DNA of 64,000 nucleotides, taken from Penaeicola halotolerans. Its GTDB lineage: Bacteria; Bacteroidota; Bacteroidia; Cytophagales; Cyclobacteriaceae. The stretch's first letter is position 1, and each line of letters opens with the position of its first letter. The notes beneath the pieces were generated by a model, which was not told where the DNA came from, did not search any database, and was given only the letters and a program-made list of their open reading frames with translations. Where the stretch lies: the NCBI RefSeq assembly GCF_016464625.1, contig NZ_JAEAGO010000002.1, forward strand, positions 682,001 through 746,000, given 5' to 3'. This document shows positions 1 to 7,991 of this stretch, in pieces. The position numbers and the translations under genes were made by a program.

Positions 1-1032
1 CATAAAGTTGGCAGGATAGTCCACGGAGATTTTTGCTCTGGAGATAGTGACCTTACGCTCCTCTAGCGGCTGACGCATCACTTCTAGTACGGTTCGTTTA
101 AACTCTGGCAACTCGTCTAAAAACAGTACGCCATTGTGGGAGAGTGATATCTCACCGGGCTGTGGATTGCCACCACCTCCGACAAGTGCGACATCACTGA
201 TGGTATGATGCGGGGACCTGAAAGGTCTGCGGGATACCAGCGCAGCATCTGCACCTAGCTTGCCTGCTACGGAATGAATCTTAGTAGTTTCTAAAGCTTC
301 ATGAAGCGAAAGTGGAGGTAGAATAGAAGGTAGGCGCTTTGCCAGCATCGTCTTACCTGCTCCAGGAGGACCGATCATGATGACATTGTGCCCGCCCGCG
401 GCAGCGATCTCTAGCGCACGTTTGATATTTTCTTGCCCTTGGACATCTGAGAAGTCAGCTTCATAGTCATTGAGTGTATTGAAAAAAATCTCTCGGGTAT
501 CAGTGACCAGTGGCTCAATCTTTTTGACTCCTTCAAAGAACTGAACTGCTTCCTCTATAGTCTCCACCCCGATGATGTCAAGATTATTTACTATAGACGC
601 TTCAGGCGCATTTTCTTTTGGAAGGACGAAACCTTTGAAGCCATTTTTTCTAGCTTCTATGGCGATAGGAAGTACACCTTTGATTGGCCTGAGTTGACCA
701 TCTAGAGAGAGTTCTCCCATGATCACGTATTGGTCTAAGCTGTCGGCTACGATTTGCCCAGAGGCTTTTAGGATGCCTAGTGCTATAGGTAGGTCATAGG
801 CGGAGCCCTCTTTGCGAATATCTGCAGGGGCTAAGTTGACGACTACTTTGATGCGGGGAAAATTATAACCGAAGTACTTGATGGCTGATTCGACTCTTTG
901 AGCACTTTCTTTGACTGCGCTATCTGGCAGTCCGACCATGAAAAAATTGGTGCCTTGTCCTACATCTACTTCTATCGTGATGGATCTGGCATCTACTCCA
1001 AATACGGCACTTCCAAAAGTTTTTGCTACCAT
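1..1032 (-). CDS. yifB: YifB/ComM-family Mg-chelatase-like AAA+ ATPase, C-terminus cut by window edge
   Basis: About 344 codons are present, starting from ATG at 1032 and running off the left edge, so the C-terminal part is missing. The N-terminus has the ChlI-like region ([34 protein letters not shown]). The AAA+ core has Walker [16 protein letters not shown] and Walker [12 protein letters not shown], followed by [14 protein letters not shown]. In naturally transformable bacteria ComM is a hexameric helicase that promotes branch migration of incoming DNA; in other species the role is less clear. The next gene upstream ends 13 bases before this start on the same strand. Family certain; competence role inferred. 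Confidence 0.93.
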   Translation of the reverse strand, partial: MVAKTFGSAVFGVDARSITIEVDVGQGTNFFMVGLPDSAVKESAQRVESAIKYFGYNFPRIKVVVNLAPADIRKEGSAYDLPIALGILKASGQIVADSLDQYVIMGELSLDGQLRPIKGVLPIAIEARKNGFKGFVLPKENAPEASIVNNLDIIGVETIEEAVQFFEGVKKIEPLVTDTREIFFNTLNDYEADFSDVQGQENIKRALEIAAAGGHNVIMIGPPGAGKTMLAKRLPSILPPLSLHEALETTKIHSVAGKLGADAALVSRRPFRSPHHTISDVALVGGGGNPQPGEISLSHNGVLFLDELPEFKRTVLEVMRQPLEERKVTISRAKISVDYPANFM

Positions 1033-1045
1033 ATAAAATCTGGGT

Positions 1046-1360
1046 TTACTTGGCTACAGGGTCATCATTTGTAGCATTTGGTTTTCTACCTGTTTCTGTT
1101 GCTTGATATAGTTTGAGTTTAGTTTTATCTAGTTCTTGCTCAAGTTGTTTGATACGTTTGATAGTCGCTGAGTTATCGATGTATTGTGCCAAAAAAGCCG
1201 CGACAAATAAGACAGTTCCGATCAGTGACCACTTGATCATAAAGCTTGCGGAGAAATTATTCTCACTGCCGAGACTATCAAATATGATGAAGAAAATAGA
1301 TGATCCAGCTAGGTAGATCAGCAAGAGTAAATTCGCAATTTTAGCCACTCTTTTCATCAA
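1046..1360 (-). CDS. Small two-TM membrane protein with C-terminal coiled coil, unknown function
   Basis: A 104-residue protein that I do not recognise. Two hydrophobic segments (about residues 8-27 and 43-59) are followed by a charged heptad-like stretch ([20 protein letters not shown], residues 68-87) and a polar tail. This suggests a small inner-membrane protein with a short cytoplasmic coiled coil. It precedes yifB on the same strand with a 13-base gap, so the two are probably co-transcribed. Two Met codons start the frame and either could be used. The reverse frame over the same bases is less plausible because it lacks such organised structure. Confidence 0.7.
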   Translation of the reverse strand: MMKRVAKIANLLLLIYLAGSSIFFIIFDSLGSENNFSASFMIKWSLIGTVLFVAAFLAQYIDNSATIKRIKQLEQELDKTKLKLYQATETGRKPNATNDDPVAK

Positions 1361-1457
1361 TAGTATTTTTAATTAAGACAAGAAATATAAGGATTTTTTT
1401 AGCTTAAAAAGAGAAGGAAGCTTAAAATGTATTTATATCCATTCGTTTAGTGGGCCA

Positions 1458-1745
1458 TTACATCTGGAGGTTTAGACTCATTTTAGCTCCCAGCGCATTA
1501 AATATTTTCAGAACGGTTTCAAAAGTCACATTGCCAGAGCTATTCTCTAATCTGGATATCTGTGATTTTTTCACTCCTACTAGCTCTCCTAGTTGTTCCT
1601 GTGTGAGATTTCTGTTTTTTCGAGCAGTTTTGATCATATCTCCTATGAGTTCGAGTTTAAGTTCAAATTCATATTCATTTCTTTCTTTGGTGCCTTTTTT
1701 ACCAATTAAAAGGTCTTCTGCTTCATCTAGTTTATAGCTTTTCAT
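1458..1745 (-). CDS. HigA-like antitoxin, Cro/C1-type helix-turn-helix
   Basis: A 95-residue protein. Residues about 38-90 form an XRE/Cro-C1 HTH: TARKNRNLTQEQLGELVGVK, then SQISRLENSSG and FETVLKIFNALG. The N-terminal 35 residues are charged and fit toxin binding. The start codon overlaps the stop of the upstream toxin frame by one base (TAATG), the usual translational coupling of toxin-first higBA-type operons. Such antitoxins normally neutralise a RelE-fold mRNA interferase and repress their own operon. Here the toxin frame is interrupted, so the protein may now act only as a small DNA-binding regulator. Family sure, system name inferred. Confidence 0.88.
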   Translation of the reverse strand: MKSYKLDEAEDLLIGKKGTKERNEYEFELKLELIGDMIKTARKNRNLTQEQLGELVGVKKSQISRLENSSGNVTFETVLKIFNALGAKMSLNLQM

Positions 1746-2086
1746 TACTTTTTACTTTTCAAATAAACGGTTCTGATTCTATCAGCTTTTTCTATTTCCT
1801 TTCTATCTACTTTACTTGTCTTTTTGACAATACCGTGAGTTGCTATCACAAGTGTTTCATTTTTATCTTCTTTGTCCCAAAATGCTAGAAGACGATATTG
1901 AATTCCTTCATATAAAGTTCTAAACTCCTAAATTTCACTATTGAGCTTCTTGAAAAATTTCGAGTCAGTATTTTGTTCAGCGCGTCTGATGTTCTGAAGT
2001 ATTTTCTTTCTCGCTTTTAGGTTCTGGTTTTGGATAAATTCAAAAGTTTCTTCTAAAAGCTTTGTTTCAAATCTTTTTTCAGTCAT
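1745..2086 (-). pseudogene. RelE/HigB-type toxin gene interrupted by one in-frame TAG
   Basis: Translating from ATG at 2086 gives 113 sense residues except for a TAG at codon 53 (1930-1928). Upstream reads MTEKRFETKLLEETFEF..KKLNSEI, downstream EFRTLYEGIQYRLLAFWD..ATHGIVKKTSKVDRKEIEKA. The second half carries the typical RelE/HigB core (EFR, YRLLAFWD, HGxxKK) and ends by a one-base overlap with the antitoxin start. Relatives usually have Trp (TGG) before EFR, so one G-to-A change explains the stop. There is no frameshift and the rest is intact, which points to a recent mutation, a phase variant or a sequencing error. A 52-residue N-terminal piece would lack the catalytic half. Confidence 0.85.
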
Positions 2087-2122
2087 CCTATTGAATACAG
2101 ATTTACGACTTAAAGTTACTAA

Positions 2123-2142
2123 AGTTTACTTAAATGTAAACT
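2123..2142. promoter_or_regulatory. Perfect inverted repeat upstream of the toxin-antitoxin operon (candidate operator)
   Basis: Arms AGTTTAC and GTAAACT (7 bases each, perfect) flank a 6-base spacer, 37 bases upstream of the toxin start. HTH antitoxins typically repress their own operon through such palindromes. The arms are A/T-rich with no G+C stem or T-run, so an operator fits better than a terminator of the pentapeptide gene, whose 3' end lies 29 bases away. Inference only. Confidence 0.5.
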
Positions 2143-2170
2143 ATTCAATAATTTAAAAATACCTTAATTT

Positions 2171-2737
2171 TTATGGTTGAATATCTAACTGAAAGGAACT
2201 CAACAGACCCTGTAAGTTATCAGCGCTAAATTTAGCTTTTTTGAGCTTGTTGTTGAGCGGGTTGATTTGAAAGTGATGACTTGTGCGGAAGTCAGCTTGC
2301 TCTAGGTTAGACTGGTCAAAAACGGCATTGAATAGATCGCTATCACTAAAGACAGATTTATTCAGATCAGCTTGACTGAAGTCCACTTGCTCTAGTTTGC
2401 AATTCTTGAATTGAGTAGCACGAATGCTCAGTTTGAAAAATGAGCTAAAGCTCAAATTACAGTCTTCAAACGTAAAGCTCAGAAGCATTGGATTGCACTC
2501 ATCAAAACGGACACCCAAGATTTTACAACCTTTAAAAGACACTTCTTGAAAGGATGCTCCTCGAACTTTAAGACCACTTAGATTACAGTTTTGAAAGCTA
2601 CAATCATCAAATAAACAGCCTTTGACATCTACTTCAGTGAAGTCGCAGCCGTCAAATGTGCATTGGAGATATTCGCCTTTTTTAAGCGTTTTTTCTACAA
2701 ATGATACTTGCTTAAATAACTGATTTTGAGCGCTCAT
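2171..2737 (-). CDS. Pentapeptide-repeat protein (Qnr-like fold)
   Basis: A 188-residue protein made almost wholly of degenerate five-residue repeats with F or L at the centre (CTFDGCDFTEVDVKGCLFDD.., later ADLNKSVFSDSDLFNAVF). This predicts a right-handed quadrilateral beta-helix. The end (KKAKFSADNLQGLLSSFQLDI) resembles the C-terminal cap of Qnr/MfpA-type proteins, which mimic DNA and bind gyrase. No signal peptide, so cytoplasmic. It starts 2 bases after the stop of the ABC exporter gene and is surely co-transcribed with it. Many such proteins have no known target, so gyrase protection is only a possibility here. Confidence 0.87.
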   Translation of the reverse strand: MSAQNQLFKQVSFVEKTLKKGEYLQCTFDGCDFTEVDVKGCLFDDCSFQNCNLSGLKVRGASFQEVSFKGCKILGVRFDECNPMLLSFTFEDCNLSFSSFFKLSIRATQFKNCKLEQVDFSQADLNKSVFSDSDLFNAVFDQSNLEQADFRTSHHFQINPLNNKLKKAKFSADNLQGLLSSFQLDIQP

Positions 2738-2739
2738 GA

Positions 2740-4575
2740 CTACTGGAAGGACTGCATGTTAGACAGCTTGTGATACAAACCTTTGTTTGCAAGTAATGCT
2801 TCGTGTGTACCTTTTTCGATGATCCGTCCTTTTTCTATCACTACGATTTCATCGGCATGTTGTATTGTGCTGAGCCTATGAGCAATGACCAAAGAGGTTC
2901 TATTTTGCATCAAGTTAGTCAGTGCCTCCTGTACAAGTCTCTCCGACTCAGTATCGAGTGCAGAGGTAGCTTCATCCAATATAAGTATGGGAGGATTTTT
3001 GAGTACGGCACGGGCGATGCTGATTCGCTGACGCTGACCACCAGAGAGTTTGGTGCCTCGCTCACCGATATTGGTTTCATAGCCATTTTCTAGCTTGAGG
3101 ATAAACTCATGGGCATTGGCTATCTTAGCCGCATGCTCCACTTGCTCTTGACTTACATCAGTCATTCCAAAAGCGATATTATTGAAGATTGTATCATTAA
3201 AAAGGATTGACTCTTGTGTTACGATTCCCATCTGCTTTCGAAGAGAGTCGATATCTATTTGCTTCAGATCAATGCCATCTATCAAGATACTACCTACAGT
3301 AGGGTCATAAAATCTAGGAACTAAGTCAGCCAAGGTGGACTTCCCGCCACCTGATGGACCTACTAGCGCGATGGTTTTTCCTTTTTCAAGTGTTAAATTG
3401 ATGTCTGAGAGCACTACATCCTGTTCATAGCTAAAAGAGACACTATTAAATGTGATACTCTTATCAAAGCCACTGATTTGAATGGCCTTTGGATCGTTTT
3501 GGATTTTCGTCTCTGTATCTACCACAGCAAAGATCCTCCTTGCACTGGCTAGTCCTCTTTGAATAGAGCTCAAAGCGCGCGAAATCTCTTTAGTCGGGAT
3601 GAGTATCTGAGTGAAAATGATGATATAAGAGAGGAATGCACTTGGACTAAGTGGGCTTTCGTTGGCTAAGACAAGACTACCACCAAACACCAAAATACCT
3701 GCCACTACTGACACTCCAAAAAACTGCGAAATAGGCCCTGCAGCTTCATTTTTCTTAGCCATAGAGATATTGACTTTGGAGTAGAAATCAGTCTCCTTGT
3801 CAAATTTCCCTACGATATATTTACGTGCATTGAAGGCTTTGATGACGCGCATCCCGGAGATGGTTTCATCTAGGATATTGACGATTCGTCCGAGAGACTC
3901 TTGACTTTGAAGAGCTCTTCTTTTGAGTTTTTTAGTGATATAGCCTATGATCCCGCCTGATATAGGGATCAATACCAAAGTGAAAATTGTCAGCTTAAAA
4001 GACATAGCAAAGAGTACCGCAAAGTATAGAATCACGGTAGCAGGCTCTTTAAAAATCACTTTGAGAGATTGTACTACGCTATTTTCTACTTCTTGTACGT
4101 CATTGGTGATTTTCGAGATCAAGTCACCTTTACGCTCATCAGAGAAATACCCGATATGTAGGGTACTGACTTTTTCAAAGATATCCATTCGCATCCTTTT
4201 GATCACCTTAGCACGCACTCTGGCGAGTATCACTCCTGAGATATAGGTGAAAAGATTGCTCAGAAAAACAGAAGTGACAATGATCAGACAGACATAAACC
4301 AAAGAACCAAAGGCGCCATAAATCTCAGTAGCTTCTATTAAATAATAGTTGAAGAGATGGTTGAGATAGTTTATACTCGGCTCGAACTCAGGGTATACGC
4401 TATAGGCTAGTAGTTCGTCAGGATCTGCTTGTTTGAAGATTACGTCAAAGAGCGGCTTCAGCAAGGTGAAATTTAGGAGTCCAAAAAGTATCGCCAGCGT
4501 AGCACACAATATATAAAGTGGCACATGCTGTCTGAAGGGACGCGCGTAGGAAAGTATTCTAAAGTATGTATTCAT
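2740..4575 (-). CDS. MsbA-like ABC exporter, fused membrane and ATPase domains
   Basis: A 611-residue half-transporter. The N-terminal part (about residues 1-335) holds six membrane spans of the type I exporter fold. The nucleotide-binding domain follows with Walker A GPSGGGKST (about 400-410), signature LSGGQRQR (about 508), Walker B ILILDEATSALD (about 533) and the switch His in VIAHRLST. It should work as a homodimer in the inner membrane. MsbA orthologues flip lipid A core, but this family also exports drugs and peptides, so the substrate is open. It lies 44 bases downstream of the Wzi/RemB-like gene and 2 bases upstream of the pentapeptide gene. Confidence 0.93.
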   Translation of the reverse strand: MNTYFRILSYARPFRQHVPLYILCATLAILFGLLNFTLLKPLFDVIFKQADPDELLAYSVYPEFEPSINYLNHLFNYYLIEATEIYGAFGSLVYVCLIIVTSVFLSNLFTYISGVILARVRAKVIKRMRMDIFEKVSTLHIGYFSDERKGDLISKITNDVQEVENSVVQSLKVIFKEPATVILYFAVLFAMSFKLTIFTLVLIPISGGIIGYITKKLKRRALQSQESLGRIVNILDETISGMRVIKAFNARKYIVGKFDKETDFYSKVNISMAKKNEAAGPISQFFGVSVVAGILVFGGSLVLANESPLSPSAFLSYIIIFTQILIPTKEISRALSSIQRGLASARRIFAVVDTETKIQNDPKAIQISGFDKSITFNSVSFSYEQDVVLSDINLTLEKGKTIALVGPSGGGKSTLADLVPRFYDPTVGSILIDGIDLKQIDIDSLRKQMGIVTQESILFNDTIFNNIAFGMTDVSQEQVEHAAKIANAHEFILKLENGYETNIGERGTKLSGGQRQRISIARAVLKNPPILILDEATSALDTESERLVQEALTNLMQNRTSLVIAHRLSTIQHADEIVVIEKGRIIEKGTHEALLANKGLYHKLSNMQSFQ

Positions 4576-4619
4576 TCAATCTTTTATTTCAGGGCGCAAG
4601 TTAGCCCTTTTGTATGGGA

Positions 4620-6293
4620 TCAGAAAAGTAAATCTCGGGAGGCTGCATTGAGCCTGATGCCGACACTAGTTACGGATACACTACTATTTCGTTCTGGAAG
4701 CGCGCTATCTTTTTGTCTGATGATCTGATTAAACTCCAAAAAGAGGTTATGCCTCACTTGGTAGCTTAGCTGTAGCTGCCCATAGAAGAGGTCTGTTCGG
4801 ACACCTTGACCGATAAAGTTGCCATAAGTGCGCTCTCTTGTATCTCGGTTTTTGAGAAGATCTCCGCCCCAGTTGGTATCTGCTGTATCTTCTCCAGTTC
4901 TTAGATAAAAAGCATTGGCTGTAACTTGCAGACGCTTAAATGGCTGATATCTCACCGAGCCTATCACTTCTCTGAAGTTGGCACCAGCTGGATGTGCTAT
5001 GGGTTGGTTGAAGTTGGTGTAGGAGATCACCGAATCTCTCGCAGCAAATAGATAAGGTCGTGCGTGATTGTACTCGAGCTGTAGGTCTAGATTTTTGATT
5101 TGAAGTGCATCGATGTATTTCACGCCAAGTTGCACGGCATGTTTATTACCCCACCATTTTCTCCCACCAAACACTTCACTGAATACAAATTCATCAAAGG
5201 TGAACTGCCCATAGGCTTGAAATTGATTGAGAAAATTCCATTTGAAATCTATACCCAGTGCGACATTGTCTGGAGTGCCTAAGTTATGCTCTACATATCT
5301 GTAAAATATGATAGGATTGAAATAAGCTAAATTGATGCGCTCAGAGATCACTCGCTCAAAAAGTCCTACATTTAAGTTTGGACGGATATTCATCCCAAGT
5401 CTGTGGAGGGTTACATACTTTTTGGTAGTGAGTCCATCTCTAAACTGCCCCCTGCTACCGATAAAACCTCCCGTCATCTCTGCAAAGACATTGGTGTATT
5501 GTAGCTTCCAGATGTTGGTATTGAACTTCAGGAAAAGATAGTTGCTCGAGAAATCAGACATCAACATAGACCGGAGGCCTTCCCCGATAAAATTTCTGTC
5601 ATGACCAAACTGTAAATTGATACTTTTGCTAACATCAAATGTAATGTGACCTGTGGCAGTGAAGAAGTCATATCCCGTAGCGTTGAACATGTCATAATCT
5701 ACACGCTTAGATACTCCCTCTTGTGGGACGGTTGCGCGTTGATCAACTAGATCTACTCCAAAAGTAGGTAGGATGAGCTGGGTTGAAGTCAGTGTAGAGT
5801 GAAAGCCGATCTTGTCATCGATCATACCATGAAATCTGATGCCTCGAGTATTGGTAAAAGGAATGGCTGTTTCACCAGCTTCTTTTCCGACATTCATATT
5901 GAGCATAGGATTTACGCGCACGTAGAAGCCTTCTTTTTCAACATGATAGAAATCCGTAGTCTTCGTGTAAAGCTGTTTTAAGAATGGTTTCTTGCTGGCA
6001 TTCTCAGCCATATCTGAAAACTCCCAGTTATCATTTGCTAGATAGGCGATATTGAACCTGTCAGCTTCACTTAGGCCAGATAGGCGCAAGCTAAGACTAT
6101 CTGTAAAAGCCGCTACAGCTTCTCTGGTGTATGGTTTAAATCCAGTATGAAAACTCTCTGTAAATTTGCCTTGTAGGATCTCATATCGGCCGATGAGGTG
6201 ATAGTAGTCTTTGTCATAAGGGATGTAGGCGCTTTGTGCTTTAGCCAAAAGACTGAAAAGCACGAAAATTACAGAGAGGGTGGTTTTTTTCAT
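4620..6293 (-). CDS. Outer-membrane beta-barrel protein of the Wzi/RemB type
   Basis: About 557 residues when started at the inner Met at 6293, which gives a clean signal peptide (MKKTTLSVIFVLFSLLAKAQ); an upstream in-frame Met at 6314 would put polar residues before it. The early motif PYDKDYYHLIGRYEI and the long run of alternating strand residues match Bacteroidota proteins annotated either as capsule-assembly Wzi-like or as gliding protein RemB. The final residues (SRDLLF) end in an aromatic, as outer-membrane barrels do. The ABC exporter follows at 44 bases, which fits envelope polysaccharide or lipid work. I cannot choose between a capsule and a gliding role. Confidence 0.75.
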   Translation of the reverse strand: MKKTTLSVIFVLFSLLAKAQSAYIPYDKDYYHLIGRYEILQGKFTESFHTGFKPYTREAVAAFTDSLSLRLSGLSEADRFNIAYLANDNWEFSDMAENASKKPFLKQLYTKTTDFYHVEKEGFYVRVNPMLNMNVGKEAGETAIPFTNTRGIRFHGMIDDKIGFHSTLTSTQLILPTFGVDLVDQRATVPQEGVSKRVDYDMFNATGYDFFTATGHITFDVSKSINLQFGHDRNFIGEGLRSMLMSDFSSNYLFLKFNTNIWKLQYTNVFAEMTGGFIGSRGQFRDGLTTKKYVTLHRLGMNIRPNLNVGLFERVISERINLAYFNPIIFYRYVEHNLGTPDNVALGIDFKWNFLNQFQAYGQFTFDEFVFSEVFGGRKWWGNKHAVQLGVKYIDALQIKNLDLQLEYNHARPYLFAARDSVISYTNFNQPIAHPAGANFREVIGSVRYQPFKRLQVTANAFYLRTGEDTADTNWGGDLLKNRDTRERTYGNFIGQGVRTDLFYGQLQLSYQVRHNLFLEFNQIIRQKDSALPERNSSVSVTSVGIRLNAASRDLLF

Positions 6294-6410
6294 GGATATG
6301 TATTTCGCACTCAAATTAAGACAATATAAGCATTTGAGGAGGCAATCATTTGTTAATTTTTATTCAAATCACTTATCAAAAGACTTTCACTCAGATATTT
6401 TCACTAAATG

Positions 6411-6442
6411 TTTGGTGAGTATGTAGATATGTTTTAATTTTG
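6411..6442 (+). promoter_or_regulatory. Bacteroidota-type promoter for rpmE2
   Basis: A -33 TTTG at 6411-6414 and a -7 TAATTTTG (TAnnTTTG) at 6435-6442 are separated by 20 bases, an excellent match to the Bacteroidota housekeeping consensus. Transcription should start near 6446-6449, leaving a leader of about 37 bases before the L31 start. Confidence 0.75.
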
Positions 6443-6484
6443 TGCCTCATTTAGGAAAGACGTAAAGTTCAAAATTATCATACA

Positions 6485-6727
6485 ATGAAAAAAGATATCC
6501 ATCCAGAATACAGAGAAGTAGTGTTCCTAGATACATCTAGCGAGTACAAGTTCTTAACACGCTCTACAATGAGCACTAATGAAACTATCGAGTGGGAAGA
6601 CGGTAAAACTTATCCATTGATCAAGATAGAAGTTAGTTCTGCATCGCACCCTTTCTACACTGGCAAGAAAATGCTATTGGATACTGCTGGTAGAGTGGAG
6701 AAATTCAACAGAAGATACAAGAAGTAA
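6485..6727 (+). CDS. rpmE2: 50S ribosomal protein L31 type B
   Basis: An 80-residue protein with the hallmark start [19 protein letters not shown] and the [20 protein letters not shown] block near the C-terminus, followed by [10 protein letters not shown]. There is no CxxC/CxxC zinc ribbon, which marks the zinc-independent (C-minus) type B paralogue. It binds the central protuberance of the 50S subunit. In some bacteria C-minus L31 is Zur-regulated, but I see no Zur-like palindrome here and the strong promoter suggests constitutive expression. Single gene between its own promoter and terminator. Confidence 0.97.
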   Translation: MKKDIHPEYREVVFLDTSSEYKFLTRSTMSTNETIEWEDGKTYPLIKIEVSSASHPFYTGKKMLLDTAGRVEKFNRRYKK

Positions 6728-6750
6728 TTATTACTTTATATTCAAAGTGA

Positions 6751-6788
6751 AAAGTCTTTCGGGTTATGATATCCGAAAGACTTTTTTA
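6751..6788 (+). terminator. Intrinsic terminator of rpmE2
   Basis: The stem AAGTCTTTCGG pairs with CCGAAAGACTT across a 10-base loop and is followed by a T-run interrupted by one A. The T-run merges with the -7 box of the next gene. Confidence 0.85.
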
Positions 6789-6794
6789 TTTTTG
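6787..6794 (+). promoter_or_regulatory. -7 box (TATTTTTG) within the T-run of the rpmE2 terminator
   Basis: TATTTTTG fits TAnnTTTG and ends 6 bases before the ATG at 6801. No -33 TTTG lies at the right distance, since that place is the hairpin loop. Transcription would begin within about 3 bases of the start codon, so this seven-gene run may have a nearly leaderless mRNA. Confidence 0.5.
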
Positions 6795-6800
6795 TAACCT

Positions 6801-7988
6801 ATGGAAAATATCACGCTTTTCGATGATCCGCATATTAGGCAGTCACTTTTGCCTTTCACTTTTACCCGTCCTGTAGCAGCTATCAGAGTCGGTATACAGA
6901 CTATAGCAGAGAAGTGGCAATCACGGCTTCAAACCAATGTAGGATATGCCACTTCAGATTATCTAGCGAGCAAATTTCCACGGCTAAATACTGCTGGTCT
7001 TTACATCAATGGAGCACTCTGTCCCAATGATGCTTTGATCAAAGCAGTCATGTCGCTAAAGAGTGGGCAAGTGCTAACTGTAGGAGATCATGCATTGGCA
7101 GCCAATTTATCTTCAGGTCAGTCTATCGAGGATATTGATTCTTTTCAAAAAGTTACTTTTGAGGGTAGTTATACTTTCATCCAATTTCCATGGCAGGTTT
7201 ACAAAGTAAATGCTGCGGAAATCAGAGCAGATTTTGAGTTTTTGACAAAGGGACGAACCTCTGCCAAGATCACCGATCCACATACCATGACTTATGGTAT
7301 AGAAAATATATTCATCGAAGAAGGCGTCAGTATTAAAGCAGCCATACTCAATGCGGAGTCTGGCCCTATCTATCTAGGAAAAAATGCCCAAGTACACGAG
7401 GGGGCGATCATTAAAGGTCCATTTGCTCTAGGAGAGGGCGCTCATGTCAATATGGGAGCCAAAATCAAGGGAGATACTACTGTAGGACCTTACTCCAAAG
7501 TAGGAGGTGAAATCAGCAATTCGGTCATTTTTGGCTATAGTAACAAGGGACATGATGGTTTCTTAGGGAACTCTGTAATAGGTGAGTGGTGCAATCTTGG
7601 AGCAGACACCAATACCTCTAATATGAAAAATAATTATGCGCAGGTCAAACTTTGGAGCTACACCAAAGGAGGATTTGTCAACACAGGTGAGCAGTTTTGT
7701 GGCTTGATGATGGGAGATCACGCCAAAGCTGGGATCAATACCATGTTCAATACAGGCACTGTAGTCGGAGTTGGAGCTAATATTTTTGGAGATGGTTTTC
7801 CGAGAAATTTCATTCCATCTTTTTCTTGGGGAGGAGCTGCTGGCTTCACGACTTTTACCCTCAATAAATTTTATGAAGTGGCTGAAAAAGCCATGGAAAG
7901 AAGACAAGTCCAACTCACTGAGGTGGATAAGGTACTTTTTTCTGAGGTTTTTGATTTGACCAAGTCATACAGAATCTGGGACAAATAG
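6801..7988 (+). CDS. GlmU-like putative sugar nucleotidyltransferase/acyltransferase
   Basis: A 395-residue protein of the Bacteroidota 'alternative GlmU' family. The N-terminal half (about 1-170) contains PFTFTRPVAAIRVGIQTIAE but no classical GxGTRM uridylyltransferase loop. From about residue 180 it becomes a left-handed beta-helix of hexapeptide repeats (IYLGKNAQVHEGAIIKGPFA, then GEGAHVNMGAKIKGDTTVGP). In this family the protein is thought to replace GlmU in making UDP-GlcNAc, or to act on a related sugar nucleotide. It opens a tight operon and holB starts 3 bases after its stop. Family sure, exact substrate not shown. Confidence 0.85.
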   Translation: MENITLFDDPHIRQSLLPFTFTRPVAAIRVGIQTIAEKWQSRLQTNVGYATSDYLASKFPRLNTAGLYINGALCPNDALIKAVMSLKSGQVLTVGDHALAANLSSGQSIEDIDSFQKVTFEGSYTFIQFPWQVYKVNAAEIRADFEFLTKGRTSAKITDPHTMTYGIENIFIEEGVSIKAAILNAESGPIYLGKNAQVHEGAIIKGPFALGEGAHVNMGAKIKGDTTVGPYSKVGGEISNSVIFGYSNKGHDGFLGNSVIGEWCNLGADTNTSNMKNNYAQVKLWSYTKGGFVNTGEQFCGLMMGDHAKAGINTMFNTGTVVGVGANIFGDGFPRNFIPSFSWGGAAGFTTFTLNKFYEVAEKAMERRQVQLTEVDKVLFSEVFDLTKSYRIWDK

Positions 7989-7991
7989 CCT

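Noticed and set aside
1113-1316. 67-codon plus-strand frame opposite the small membrane protein
   Set aside because: The minus-strand reading gives two membrane spans and a coiled coil; the plus frame is a shadow.
2171-6293. A complete microcin or bacteriocin cluster (exporter plus pentapeptide immunity)
   Set aside because: There is no precursor peptide, modification enzyme or peptidase domain; the exporter is a plain MsbA-like type.
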